From positions 1-64,000 of the forward strand of contig SHVZ01000001.1 in NCBI GenBank assembly GCA_009694025.1: a stretch of DNA of 64,000 bases. The letters are read 5' to 3'. The notes under the pieces are model-generated. The model was given only the letters and a program-made list of their open reading frames with translations. It did not search any database and was not told the DNA's origin. Numbering within the stretch: position 1 is the stretch's first letter; every line of letters begins with the position of its first letter. The DNA comes from Alphaproteobacteria bacterium (lineage in GTDB: Bacteria; Pseudomonadota; Alphaproteobacteria; SHVZ01). The position numbers were made by a program, and so were the translations under genes. Positions 8,937-20,203 of this stretch are shown one piece after another.

Positions 8937-11900
8937 TTGCTTGTGACCGAGACGCTTCAGCTCGCCCATGGCTTCGCCTTTGCCGACCTCTACGATCGGG
9001 GCGGGCTCGTCCGCCTGGATGGCCGGTTCTGCGGTCATCTGAGGGACGCGGATACCAGCCTCTTCAACCGGCTGATGGCCGCGCGCGCCCAGCCGGATGC
9101 GCTGGCGGACAAGGACGAATCGCAGCTCGTCATCGATCTCGCCCCGCATCTCGAGGATTTCGTCGCCCGCCTCTTCCGCATCGAGGCCGAGGCGCGGGCG
9201 CTCGCCGCCCGCCACGACATGCTGGCCCCGCTCTACGAGGTGAAGCGCCTGTTCGTGCAGCGGCGCGCGGCCAAAGACATCGGCGCCGAGACGGCTGCCG
9301 CTCTCGACGGCGACGCGCTCGTCCGTAATCTCGAGGCGCTGATCGGCGGCACGCTGACCGAGGAGAGCTACGCCGCCGCGGTCATCCAGTGGCTTGCCGA
9401 CGAGGCCGCTCATCCGGAGGCGATCGAGATCGCCAAGAAATACGCCGCCTGGGCCCTGCATACCCCGAATGGCAAGGCCAGGCACCGGCGCGGCGTGCTG
9501 TTCCGTGTACCCCGCAAGGTCGATCCCGCTCGCCTTGTGCCAGCCGAGACCGTCGCCATTGACGGCGTCGAGATGCTGCACCTCGACCCGCGCCGCCGGC
9601 GGCGCCGCGACGGCTTCGCCCTGACTGACGCCGGCATGGACCTCAAGGGCGCGCTCGATCACGCGACTTACTGCATCTGGTGCCACAACCAAGGCAAGGA
9701 CAGCTGCTCGAAGGGCCTCAAGGACCGCAAGACCGGGCAGTTCCAGAAGAGCCCGTTCGGCATCACGCTGGCCGGCTGCCCGCTCGAGGAGAAGGTCTCG
9801 GAGATGAACCTGGTGAAGAGCCAGGGGCACTCGGTCGGCGCGCTTGCCATCGTCGCCATCGACAACCCGCTCTGCGCGGCGACCGGGCACCGGATCTGCA
9901 ACGACTGCATGAAGGCCTGCATCTACCAGAAGCAGGAGCCGGTCGACATCCCGCAGGTCGAGACCCGCACCTTGAAAGACGTGCTCGGTCTGCCGTGGGG
10001 CTTCGAGATCTATAGCCTGCTGACGCGCTGGAATCCGCTCAACATCCGGCGGCCGCTGCCTAGGCCGGAGTCGGGCTACAAGGTGCTGGTCGTGGGGCTG
10101 GGGCCCGCCGGCGTCAACCTCTCTCACCACCTGATCAATGACGGGCACGCGGTTGCCGCCATCGACGGGCTCAAGATCGAGCCGCTGCCGTCGGAGATCT
10201 CGGGCGTCGAGGCGCTGGGCCGCAGGGTGCCGTTCCGGCCGATCCGCGACCTCGCCGCGCTGACCGAGCCGCTCGACCATCGGGTCATGGCCGGCTTCGG
10301 TGGAGTCGCCGAATACGGCATCACCGTCCGCTGGGACAAGAATTTCCTCAAGATCATCCGCCTCCTGCTGGAGCGCCGCGCCAGCTTCGCCATGTATGGC
10401 GGCGTGCGCTTCGGCGGCACGCTCACCGTCGACGGCGCCTTCGCGCTGGGATTCGACCACATCGCGCTCTGCATGGGCGCCGGGCGGCCGACCATCGTGT
10501 CGATGAAGAACGGGCTCGCCCGCGGCGTCCGCGCCGCCTCCGACTTCCTGATGGGCCTCCAGCTCACCGGCGCCGCCAAGGACGAGAGTCTCGCCAATCT
10601 GCAGATCCGCCTTCCCGCCGTCGTCATTGGCGGCGGACTTACCGCCATCGACACCGCGACCGAGGTCAGGGCGTACTACCCGATCCAGGTCGAGAAGTTC
10701 CGCCGGCGCTACGAGGGGCTGGCCGCCGACCGCGGCGACGCCGCCGTCCGCGCCGACTGGACGCCCGAGGAGGCGGAGGTCGCCGAGGAGTTCCTGGCCC
10801 ATGCCCGCGCGCTGGCCGAGCCCGGCGCCGACAAGGACCGGCTGATCGACGCCTGGGGCGGGGTCACCATCGCCTACCGACGGCGGATGATCGACGCGCC
10901 GAGCTACACCTTGAACCACGAAGAGGTGGAGAAGGCGCTCGAGGAAGGCATCCGCTTCGCTGAGAACCTGACGCCGGTCGAGGTCGAGGTCGACGCGTAC
11001 GAGCACGCCCGCGCCGTCGTCTTCGAGCGCGACGGCACCCCGGTCCGCCTCCCCGCCCGCGCCGTGCTGATGGCCGCCGGGACCCAGCCCAACACCGTGC
11101 TCGCCCGCGAGATGTCGGGGACGATCGAGCTCGACGGCAAGTATTTCCGCGCCATCGACGAGGACGGCCGGCCGGTCACGCCCGAGCGCGTGGCGAAGCC
11201 CGAGACGCCGCACGTTCTCCTAGCCATCGAGGCGGACGGGCGGGCGCTCAGCTTCTTCGGCGACCTGCACCCGACCTTCTCCGGCAACGTGGTCAAGGCG
11301 ATGGGCAGCGCCAAGCAGGGCTACCCGGTGGTCAGCCGCACGCTGGCCAAGCGCGCTCCGACCGCGGTCACGCCGAAGGCGATGTTCGCCAAGCTCGATG
11401 ACGGGCTTCGCGCCCGGGTCCACGCCATCCACCGGCTGACGCCGGCCATCGTCGAGATCGTCATCAAGGCGCCTTTGGCCGCCGCTGCCTTCCACCCCGG
11501 CCAGTTCTACCGCTTGCAGAACTACGAGATGCGGGCCCGGCACGCCGGCTCGACGGTGCTGACCATGGAGGGTTTGGCGGTGACTGGCGCGTCGGTCGAC
11601 CGCAACCAGGGCCTGGTCTCGACCATCGTGCTGGAGATGGGGGGGTCTTCCGATCTCTGCGCCGAGCTTCAGGCGGGTGAGCCGGTGATCCTGATGGGAC
11701 CGACAGGCATGCCGACCGAGACGCCGGCCGGTGAGACCGCGATCCTGATCGGCGGCGGCCTCGGCAACGCCGTCCTCTTCTCGATCGGGACCGCGCTTCG
11801 CGCCCGGGGCTCGCGCGTTCTCTATTTCGCCGGCTACAAGCAGCCGGGTGACCGCTACAAGGTCGAGGAGATCGAGGCGGCGGCCGACGTCATCGTGTGG

Positions 11901-12383
11901 TCCTGCGACGAGGCGCCCGTTGCCCCGACCCGGCCGCAGGACCTCACCTTCGCCGGCAACATCGTCGAGGCGATGACTGCCTATGCCCGCGGCCGCCTCG
12001 GCCCGACGCCGATCGACCTCAAGGACGCCGACCGCCTGATCGTCATCGGCTCCGAGCGGATGATGGCGGCGGTCGCGGATGCCCGCGAGGGCACGCTCAA
12101 GGCGTATCTCAAGCCGAGCCTGGTCGCCATCGCCTCGATCAACTCGCCGATGCAGTGCATGATGAAGGAGATCTGCGCCCAGTGCCTGCAGACCCAGGTC
12201 GATCCGGCGACCGGCAAGGAGACGGTGGTGTTCTCCTGCTTCAACCAGGACCAGCCGCTGAACCGGGTCGACTTCGACATGCTGCGCCAACGTCTCTCCC
12301 AGAACGGCGCCCAGGAGAAGCTGGCCGCCCTCTGGATCGACAAGTGCCTGCGCGAGATCGGCCGGCGGCCGGTCGCCACCTGA
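8937..12383 (+). CDS. Large fused Fe-S flavoprotein: Cys-rich N-terminus + GltD-like NAD(P)H/FAD module + PyrK/NfnS-like FNR module with [2Fe-2S] motif
   Basis: 1148-aa ORF (TTG 8937 or GTG 8943). CIWCHNQGKDSC, AGCPLEEK, CNDCMKAC; VLVVGLGPAGVNLSHHL; FHPGQFYRLQNYE; GGGLGNAVLFSIG; NSPMQCMMKEICAQCLQ...FSCFNQDQPLNRVDF. Confidence 0.85.
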   Translation: MLVTETLQLAHGFAFADLYDRGGLVRLDGRFCGHLRDADTSLFNRLMAARAQPDALADKDESQLVIDLAPHLEDFVARLFRIEAEARALAARHDMLAPLYEVKRLFVQRRAAKDIGAETAAALDGDALVRNLEALIGGTLTEESYAAAVIQWLADEAAHPEAIEIAKKYAAWALHTPNGKARHRRGVLFRVPRKVDPARLVPAETVAIDGVEMLHLDPRRRRRRDGFALTDAGMDLKGALDHATYCIWCHNQGKDSCSKGLKDRKTGQFQKSPFGITLAGCPLEEKVSEMNLVKSQGHSVGALAIVAIDNPLCAATGHRICNDCMKACIYQKQEPVDIPQVETRTLKDVLGLPWGFEIYSLLTRWNPLNIRRPLPRPESGYKVLVVGLGPAGVNLSHHLINDGHAVAAIDGLKIEPLPSEISGVEALGRRVPFRPIRDLAALTEPLDHRVMAGFGGVAEYGITVRWDKNFLKIIRLLLERRASFAMYGGVRFGGTLTVDGAFALGFDHIALCMGAGRPTIVSMKNGLARGVRAASDFLMGLQLTGAAKDESLANLQIRLPAVVIGGGLTAIDTATEVRAYYPIQVEKFRRRYEGLAADRGDAAVRADWTPEEAEVAEEFLAHARALAEPGADKDRLIDAWGGVTIAYRRRMIDAPSYTLNHEEVEKALEEGIRFAENLTPVEVEVDAYEHARAVVFERDGTPVRLPARAVLMAAGTQPNTVLAREMSGTIELDGKYFRAIDEDGRPVTPERVAKPETPHVLLAIEADGRALSFFGDLHPTFSGNVVKAMGSAKQGYPVVSRTLAKRAPTAVTPKAMFAKLDDGLRARVHAIHRLTPAIVEIVIKAPLAAAAFHPGQFYRLQNYEMRARHAGSTVLTMEGLAVTGASVDRNQGLVSTIVLEMGGSSDLCAELQAGEPVILMGPTGMPTETPAGETAILIGGGLGNAVLFSIGTALRARGSRVLYFAGYKQPGDRYKVEEIEAAADVIVWSCDEAPVAPTRPQDLTFAGNIVEAMTAYARGRLGPTPIDLKDADRLIVIGSERMMAAVADAREGTLKAYLKPSLVAIASINSPMQCMMKEICAQCLQTQVDPATGKETVVFSCFNQDQPLNRVDFDMLRQRLSQNGAQEKLAALWIDKCLREIGRRPVAT

Positions 12384-12430
12384 CCTCACCGAAGTTTCAG
12401 GTTAGGCATCCGCCTCGGACGTGGCCCTCC

Positions 12431-13342
12431 TCACCGCCCGGCGGTGCGGAGCATCAGCAGGGTCGCCGCCAGCATGATCAGGGCGCCGACGCCCTCGGTC
12501 GCCGTGTAGCGCTCGCCGAAGATCAGCGCGCCGACCACGGCCGCGATCGCCGGCGAGACGAAGGAATAGCTGGCGGCTGCCGTCGGCCCCCACGTGTCGA
12601 GCAGACGAAGATAGATGGTGTAGGCGACGATCGAACCGCCGAGCACGAGAAACGCCCAGCCCGCGAGGAGTGCGGGATCGGCGAAGGCGGCGAACAGGGC
12701 GATCGACGGCCGCTCGATCGCGAGCGACAGGATTGCAAGCCCGGTTCCACCGAAGACGCAGTGCCAGCCGGCGACGACGAAGGGCGCGAGGTCGCGGGCG
12801 AGCGGCCGGGTCAGGACCGAGCCCAAGCAGAAGGCAAGCGTGCCCGCGACGATCGCCGCGGCGCCGGCCAGCGCCTCGGGCGACGGGTCGATCGCCGAGC
12901 GCCCCTCGAACATGATCGCGAGCCCGGCGACGCCGAGGACGACTGCGGCGAGCTTGAGCCGGCCGAAGCGCTCCTGGCCCAGGGCAATGCCGAGAACGAA
13001 GACCCCGACCGGAATGAGCGAGAGGTTGATGACCGCGGAGAAGCCGGTCGGCACGTGCTGCATGCCCCAAAAGACGAAGCCGTAGCAGGCGGTGTTGGAC
13101 AACATGGCGGTGAGGAGGAGCCGGCCCCAGCGACCAGGCACCGCCAGCCGATGTCCGCGGGCGGCAGCCAACATCAGCAGGATCGGCGCCGCCGCGAGGA
13201 ACCGGCAGGCGGCGAAGAACAGCGGGGGAAGCACCTCGACACCGACGCGGATGGCGATCCAGGTAAGCCCCCAGATCGCGCACATGACGGCGAAGAGGAA
13301 GATCATCCGGCCGCGAGCGGCGCTTGGCGAGGGATCGGTCAC
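12431..13342 (-). CDS. EamA/DMT family transporter
   Basis: Approx. ten hydrophobic segments; MCAIWGLTWIAIRVG... and C-terminal EamA repeat. Confidence 0.88.
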   Translation of the reverse strand: MTDPSPSAARGRMIFLFAVMCAIWGLTWIAIRVGVEVLPPLFFAACRFLAAAPILLMLAAARGHRLAVPGRWGRLLLTAMLSNTACYGFVFWGMQHVPTGFSAVINLSLIPVGVFVLGIALGQERFGRLKLAAVVLGVAGLAIMFEGRSAIDPSPEALAGAAAIVAGTLAFCLGSVLTRPLARDLAPFVVAGWHCVFGGTGLAILSLAIERPSIALFAAFADPALLAGWAFLVLGGSIVAYTIYLRLLDTWGPTAAASYSFVSPAIAAVVGALIFGERYTATEGVGALIMLAATLLMLRTAGR

Positions 13343-13363
13343 GGATTGTCCTAACCGTAATGA

Positions 13364-13393
13364 GGGTTGGGATGGGTGAGCCCATCCCGACCC
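13364..13393. terminator. 13-bp stem (one G:U), 4-nt loop hairpin between the EamA gene and the upstream gene
   Basis: GGGTTGGGATGGG-TGAG-CCCATCCCGACCC; outer CTAACC (13351-13356)/GGTTAG (13409-13414) can extend it; no U-tract. Confidence 0.45.
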
Positions 13394-13417
13394 GTCAACC
13401 GGATAATAGGTTAGATA

Positions 13418-13912
13418 TCAGCGGCTGATCCGCACCATAGGGCCGCGGCCGCCCGCAATGCGGTCGAAGGCAACGGCGAAGCCGCGGTCGTGGGCGGCAC
13501 CCTGGACCGCTTCGATCAGCGACAGCAGCGTCAGCCGCGCATCCAGATGCTCGTCCTCACGCAGATTCGACATGATCAGCCAGTTGCCGCTGCGGCGGTC
13601 ACCCTTGGCCCATGGCTTGCGGCCGATATAGAGCTCGAAATGGCGGTTGGCGAGCCAATGGACCTCGAGCACCGCCGGCACCAGGGAGGCCTCATCGGCG
13701 AGCAGCAGCACGTCGACGTAGGTCCGAAGGTACTCGGCGGCCGTCGACGTCGACTCGGCGACCTGAAGGAAGGAGGCGAGCCCGCGCGGCAGCACCGTCA
13801 GAAATTCCGGCCGCGCCGCGGACAAGCCGGGGCGGCGCCGGGCTCCGACATGCCAGCTCATGATCACGTGGCCGGGGTCGACCGATCCCAGGATCGGGTG
13901 ACGGATCACCAA
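13418..13912 (-). CDS. Conserved hypothetical protein (164 aa)
   Basis: Uninterrupted ORF with alphaproteobacterial codon usage; no family recognised. Confidence 0.55.
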   Translation of the reverse strand: MVIRHPILGSVDPGHVIMSWHVGARRRPGLSAARPEFLTVLPRGLASFLQVAESTSTAAEYLRTYVDVLLLADEASLVPAVLEVHWLANRHFELYIGRKPWAKGDRRSGNWLIMSNLREDEHLDARLTLLSLIEAVQGAAHDRGFAVAFDRIAGGRGPMVRISR

Positions 13913-13954
13913 GCGCCTCCGCCCCTCGTGTTCGAAGAGCGGAGATTAGCACTC

Positions 13955-14218
13955 TCAATGCAAACGAAGCTCGGCGCCGATCAGGCGGAACTCGGCCGGC
14001 TTGACGACAACGGTCGAGCACACCTTCACCGAATGCAGCTTGCCATCGAGGTTGCGGCTCCAGAAATCGAGGAAGCGCTCGAGGACCGGAAATTTCGGGG
14101 CGAGGTCGAGTGCCTACCAGATGTAGCCCTGGAGCAGCTTCGGGTGATCGGGCAGGTGGTAGAGGATCTCCGCCGTGGTCAGGCGGTAGCCAAACAGCTG
14201 ACGGGCCAAGTCATTCAT
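13955..14218 (-). pseudogene. usg: Usg-family protein interrupted by in-frame TAG (codon 35)
   Basis: MNDLARQLFGYRLTTAEILYHLPDHPKLLQGYIW*ALDLAPKFPVLERFLDFWSRNLDGKLHSVKVCSTVVVKPAEFRLIGAELRLH; TAG at 14116-14114 with intact frame on both sides. Confidence 0.75.
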
Positions 14219-14396
14219 CTCCGCCCCCTTCGCTCAAGGTACGTCGATACAACCTTCCGCACCCCGGAAGGATGCCACGGCGACGACCTGATCACAAATT
14301 ATTTCTCGTTATATCAATGCATTAGCAGCCACCCCAGGAGACTGCTGCCGACGATCGCTCCTGACCTTGACAGGGAGACCGGAGATGCCTACTTGC

Positions 14397-14423
14397 TTGG
14401 CACTCACCGAGGGCGAGTGCTAA
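14397..14423. promoter_or_regulatory. CIRCE (HrcA) operator upstream of groESL
   Basis: TTGGCACTC-ACCGAGGGC-GAGTGCTAA: 9-N9-9 with one arm mismatch; TTGACA at 14367-14372 upstream. Confidence 0.9.
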
Positions 14424-14470
14424 CAAAGCCTCGCCGTCAACACCCCGAAGAGAAATGACGGAGGGTCAAC

Positions 14471-14785
14471 ATGAAGTTCAGGCCGCTGCATGACCGCGTG
14501 GTCGTCAAGCGAGTCGACGGCGATAACAAATCGGCCGGCGGCATCATCATCCCGGACACTGTCAAGGAAAAGCCGATGGAGGGCGAGATCGTCGCCGTCG
14601 GTCCGGGCGCCAGGGACGAGAAGGGGCAGATCCAGGCGCTCGACGTCAAGGCGGGCGACCGGGTGCTGTTCGGAAAATGGTCGGGCACCGAGGTCAAGCT
14701 CGATGGGGTCGAGTACCTCATCATGAAGGAGTCCGACATCATGGGCATCATCGAAGGTGCCTTGGCCAAGAAGAAGGCCGCTTAA
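14471..14785 (+). CDS. groES: Co-chaperonin GroES
   Basis: [46 protein letters not shown]. Confidence 0.97.
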   Translation: MKFRPLHDRVVVKRVDGDNKSAGGIIIPDTVKEKPMEGEIVAVGPGARDEKGQIQALDVKAGDRVLFGKWSGTEVKLDGVEYLIMKESDIMGIIEGALAKKKAA

Positions 14786-16462
<1,677 letters not shown>

Positions 16463-16488
16463 AAGTCCGTCCACGCTTCGGATGCTTC

Positions 16489-16523
16489 GAGAGGGGCCAC
16501 GGAGAAATCCGCGGCCCTTTCTC
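16489..16523 (+). terminator. Rho-independent-type terminator after groEL
   Basis: GAGAGGGGCCACGG-AGAAAT-CCGCGGCCCTTTCTC hairpin with T-rich stretch. Confidence 0.7.
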
Positions 16524-16561
16524 TTTGGCTCCGCCGGCCCGCTCGCGGCTAGGATGGACCG

Positions 16562-17500
16562 ATGGATGCGATCCTCAACGTCAGCCTTCCGGTCTTCGCC
16601 ATCATCCTCGGGGGATATCTGGCGGCGCGCTCCGGGCTCCTCGGCCAGGGCTCGACCGTGGCGCTCAACGCCTTCGTCTACTACTTCGCGCTGCCGCCGC
16701 TGCTGTTCCTGTCGATGGCGCGGGTGCCGCTGACCGAGATCTTCCACTGGCCCTATCTCGCCGCCTATGTCGGCGGCGTCCTCGGCACCCTTGCCCTCTC
16801 GCTCGCTGCCGGGTTCCTCGTCTTCGGCGGCCGACCGGCCGAGCTGTCGCTCCAGAGCATGACCGCCGTCTTCTCCAACACCGGCTATATGGGCGTGCCG
16901 CTGTTCCTGACCGCGTTCGGCGACACGGGCGTGTTGCCTGCCCTCATCCTCACGGTCTTCAACGGCGCCGTGGTGGTCGGCGTCGTCGTCTCGCTGATCG
17001 AGCTCGACCTGAGCAAAGGCGGCCACCCCTTCCGTATCCTCGGCGACGTCGGCCTCGCCCTCCTCAGGAACCCGCTGGTGATGGCGGCGGTCGTCGGCAT
17101 CGTGTGGTCGGCGCTCCACCTGCCGCTGCCGAAGCCGCTGTCCAACTTCTGCGAAATCCTCGGCGCCGCCTCAGGCCCCTGCGCCCTTTTCGCCATGGGG
17201 CTGTCGCTGGTCGCCCATGCCGGTGGCGGGCGGTTGGCCGAGGCCGGCTGGCTCGCCTTCCTCAAGCTCCTGGTGCAGCCCGCGATCACCGCCTGGCTGG
17301 CCTTCGGCGTGCTCGCCCTCGATCCGTTCTGGGCGATGTCGGCGGTGATCCTGGCCGCGATGCCGACCGGGACGCTGACCTTCGTCATCGCCCAGCGCTA
17401 CGGCCTCTATGCGACCCAGGCAACCCAGGCGACGCTGGTCTCGACCGTGCTCTCGGTAGTCACGGTTTCGGGCCTCCTCGCCTGGTTCAGGATCGGCTGA
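16562..17500 (+). CDS. AEC (auxin efflux carrier) family transporter
   Basis: MDAILNVSLPVFAIILGGYLAAR...; conserved NTGYMGVPL motif. Confidence 0.85.
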   Translation: MDAILNVSLPVFAIILGGYLAARSGLLGQGSTVALNAFVYYFALPPLLFLSMARVPLTEIFHWPYLAAYVGGVLGTLALSLAAGFLVFGGRPAELSLQSMTAVFSNTGYMGVPLFLTAFGDTGVLPALILTVFNGAVVVGVVVSLIELDLSKGGHPFRILGDVGLALLRNPLVMAAVVGIVWSALHLPLPKPLSNFCEILGAASGPCALFAMGLSLVAHAGGGRLAEAGWLAFLKLLVQPAITAWLAFGVLALDPFWAMSAVILAAMPTGTLTFVIAQRYGLYATQATQATLVSTVLSVVTVSGLLAWFRIG

Positions 17501-17569
17501 CGCCCATCCGGCCCGATCTGCTATGACTCCGCCCGCCCGGACTTCCGCCCCGCCCATCCGAGGATGCTC

Positions 17570-20203
17570 ATGACCGCCGCGCCGTATGCGATCCGCCGCG
17601 AAGACTACACGCCGCCGCCCTTCCTGATCGATTTCATCGACCTCAAGATCGACCTCGGCAAGGAGTCGACCGAGGTTGCCTCCCGGCTGGCCATCCGCCG
17701 CAACCCGGCAGCGGCCTCCCGGGTCGCCGACCTCGTCCTCGATGGGAAGAAGCTCGAGTTGGTCTCGGTCCTGCTCGACGACCAACCGCCGACCCACGAG
17801 GCAGGCCCGGAATCTCTGACCCTCCGCGACGTGCCCGACCGCTTCGTCCTCAACGTCACGACCCGGATCCGCCCGAAGGACAATACCGAGTTGACCGGGC
17901 TCTACGTCTCCAAAGACATGTACTGCACGCAATGCGAGGCCGAGGGTTTTCGCCGCATCACCTATTTCCTCGACCGTCCGGACGTGATGTCGCGCTACAC
18001 CACGACCATTGTCGCCGATCGAGCTGCGGTGCCGGTGCTGCTCTCCAACGGCAACCTGGTCGCCTCGGGCGACCTCGGCGAGGGCCGGCATTTCGCCAAG
18101 TGGGAGGACCCCTTCCCCAAGCCCGCATACCTTTTCGCGCTGGTCGCCGGCCCGCTCGAGCCGCTCGACGACCGCTTCGTCACCCGCTCCGGCCGCGAGG
18201 TCAGCCTGCACATCTACGTCCGTCCGGGCGACGTCAAGCGCTGCCGCCACGCCATGGACTCGCTTAAGAAGTCGATGAAGTGGGACGAGGATGTCTACGG
18301 CCTCGAATACGATCTCGACGTCTTCATGGTCGTCGCCGTCGACGACTTCAACATGGGCGCGATGGAGAACAAGGGCCTCAACATCTTTAACTCGAAGCTG
18401 GTGTTGGCCGATCCGGAGACGGCGACCGACGCCGACTACCATGCGATCGAGGCGGTGATCGCGCATGAGTATTTCCACAACTGGACCGGCAACCGGGTGA
18501 CCTGCCGGGACTGGTTCCAGCTCTCGCTCAAGGAGGGCCTGACTGTCTTCCGCGACCAACAATTCTCCGCCGACATGGGCTCGGCGGCGACCGGCCGGAT
18601 CGGCGAGGTCAAGAGCTTGAGGGCCAGCCAGTTTCCGGAAGATGCGAGTCCGATGGCGCATCCGGTGCGCCCCGACTCCTACATCGAGATCAACAATTTC
18701 TACACCGCGACCGTCTATCAGAAGGGCGCCGAGGTCGTCCGCATGCAGCACACGCTGCTCGGCCATGACGGCTTCCGCAGGGGAATGGATCTCTACATCC
18801 AGCGCCATGACGGCCAGGCGGTCACCTGCGACGACTTCGTCCAAGCGATGCAGGACGCCTCCGGCGTCGACCTCACGCAGTTCCGGCTGTGGTACGCCCA
18901 GGCGGGAACGCCGGAGCTGGAGGTCGACGGCGCCTACGACGCGGCGGCCAGGCGCTATACGATGACGGTCGGCCAGAATCTGGCGTCGGCTCCTGGCCAG
19001 CCGCACAAGAAGCCCCTGCATATCCCGCTCGCAGTCGGCCTCCTCGACCGGGCCGGGCGCGACCTGCCGCTGCGCCTCGCCGGCGAGACCGCCGCCACCG
19101 GCCTGACCCGGGTCCTCGACATCCGCGGCGAGCACGACGTCTTCACCTTCGAGGATGTGCCGGAGGCGCCGGCCGCCTCGCTGCTTCGGGGCTTCTCGGC
19201 TCCGGTCAAGCTGACCGCGCCGCGGTCTGACCAGGAGCTCACCTTCCTGATGGCCCATGACAGCGATCCGTTCGCCCGCTGGGAGGCCGGCCAGCAGCTC
19301 GCCGCCAAGCTGATCCTCGGCATGGTCGCGGATCGCAAGGCCGGGCAGCCGATGACGGTGCCCGAGGCCTTTGTCGGCGCTGTTCGCCGCACCCTCGACG
19401 ATCAGCGGCTCGACCGGGCGCTGGTCGCCGACGCCTCGACCCTGCCCGGCATCGCCTACCTCGGCGAGATGATGGCGGAGATCGACATCGACGGCCTCTG
19501 GGCCGCCCGCGAGCATCTGAGGAAGACCCTGGCGAAGCACCTTTCCGACCGCTGGGGGGGGCTCTACGAGGCCAATCGGGCGACGGGCGGCTACCGCTAC
19601 GCGGCCGAGGATGTCGGCCGCCGCAGCCTCCGCAACGTCTGCCTCTCCTATCTCACCGCCGAGGACGGGCGCGATGCGCGGCGACGCGCGGCCCTCCATT
19701 TCGAGACCGCCACCAACATGACCGACGCCGTCGCCGGGCTCGGACGCCTGACCGAGCTCGGGGGGATCGAGGGCGAAACCGCGCTCGCCCGCTTCCACGA
19801 CCGCTGGAAGGGCGAGGCCCTGGTGCTGGACAAGTGGTTCGCGATCCAGGCCTCGGCCGCGTCCGCCGACGCCCTCGACCGGGTGCGTAGACTGACCGGA
19901 CACCGGGCTTATGACGCCAGGAACCCGAACCGCATCCGCGCACTGGTCGGCACCTTCGCCAACGGCAACCCGGTCCGCTTCCACGATGTCTCCGGCGGCG
20001 GCTATCGGTTCCTTGCGGAGCAAGTGATCGCGATCGACAAGTTCAATCCGCAGGTGGCGGCCCGCCTGGTCGGCCCGCTCGGCCGCGGGCGGCGCTACGA
20101 CAAGGGCCGCCAGGCGCTGATGCGAGCCGAGCTCGAACGGATCGTCGCCGAGCCCGGCCTGTCGCGCGATGTTTTCGAGATCGCGTCCAAGAGCCTGGAC
20201 TAG
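17570..20203 (+). CDS. pepN: Aminopeptidase N (M1)
   Basis: GAMENKGLNIFN, VIAHEYFHNWTGNRVTCRDWFQLSLKEGLTVFRDQQF (HEXXH-18-E). Confidence 0.96.
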   Translation: MTAAPYAIRREDYTPPPFLIDFIDLKIDLGKESTEVASRLAIRRNPAAASRVADLVLDGKKLELVSVLLDDQPPTHEAGPESLTLRDVPDRFVLNVTTRIRPKDNTELTGLYVSKDMYCTQCEAEGFRRITYFLDRPDVMSRYTTTIVADRAAVPVLLSNGNLVASGDLGEGRHFAKWEDPFPKPAYLFALVAGPLEPLDDRFVTRSGREVSLHIYVRPGDVKRCRHAMDSLKKSMKWDEDVYGLEYDLDVFMVVAVDDFNMGAMENKGLNIFNSKLVLADPETATDADYHAIEAVIAHEYFHNWTGNRVTCRDWFQLSLKEGLTVFRDQQFSADMGSAATGRIGEVKSLRASQFPEDASPMAHPVRPDSYIEINNFYTATVYQKGAEVVRMQHTLLGHDGFRRGMDLYIQRHDGQAVTCDDFVQAMQDASGVDLTQFRLWYAQAGTPELEVDGAYDAAARRYTMTVGQNLASAPGQPHKKPLHIPLAVGLLDRAGRDLPLRLAGETAATGLTRVLDIRGEHDVFTFEDVPEAPAASLLRGFSAPVKLTAPRSDQELTFLMAHDSDPFARWEAGQQLAAKLILGMVADRKAGQPMTVPEAFVGAVRRTLDDQRLDRALVADASTLPGIAYLGEMMAEIDIDGLWAAREHLRKTLAKHLSDRWGGLYEANRATGGYRYAAEDVGRRSLRNVCLSYLTAEDGRDARRRAALHFETATNMTDAVAGLGRLTELGGIEGETALARFHDRWKGEALVLDKWFAIQASAASADALDRVRRLTGHRAYDARNPNRIRALVGTFANGNPVRFHDVSGGGYRFLAEQVIAIDKFNPQVAARLVGPLGRGRRYDKGRQALMRAELERIVAEPGLSRDVFEIASKSLD

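Noticed and set aside
7782-11213. 1143-aa minus-strand ORF
   Set aside because: Only the C-terminal 344 aa are CtaA; the rest is antisense to the fused flavoprotein.
13946-13954. TTAGCACTC, resembling half of a CIRCE element
   Set aside because: No GAGTGCTAA arm at the required spacing; a chance half-site.
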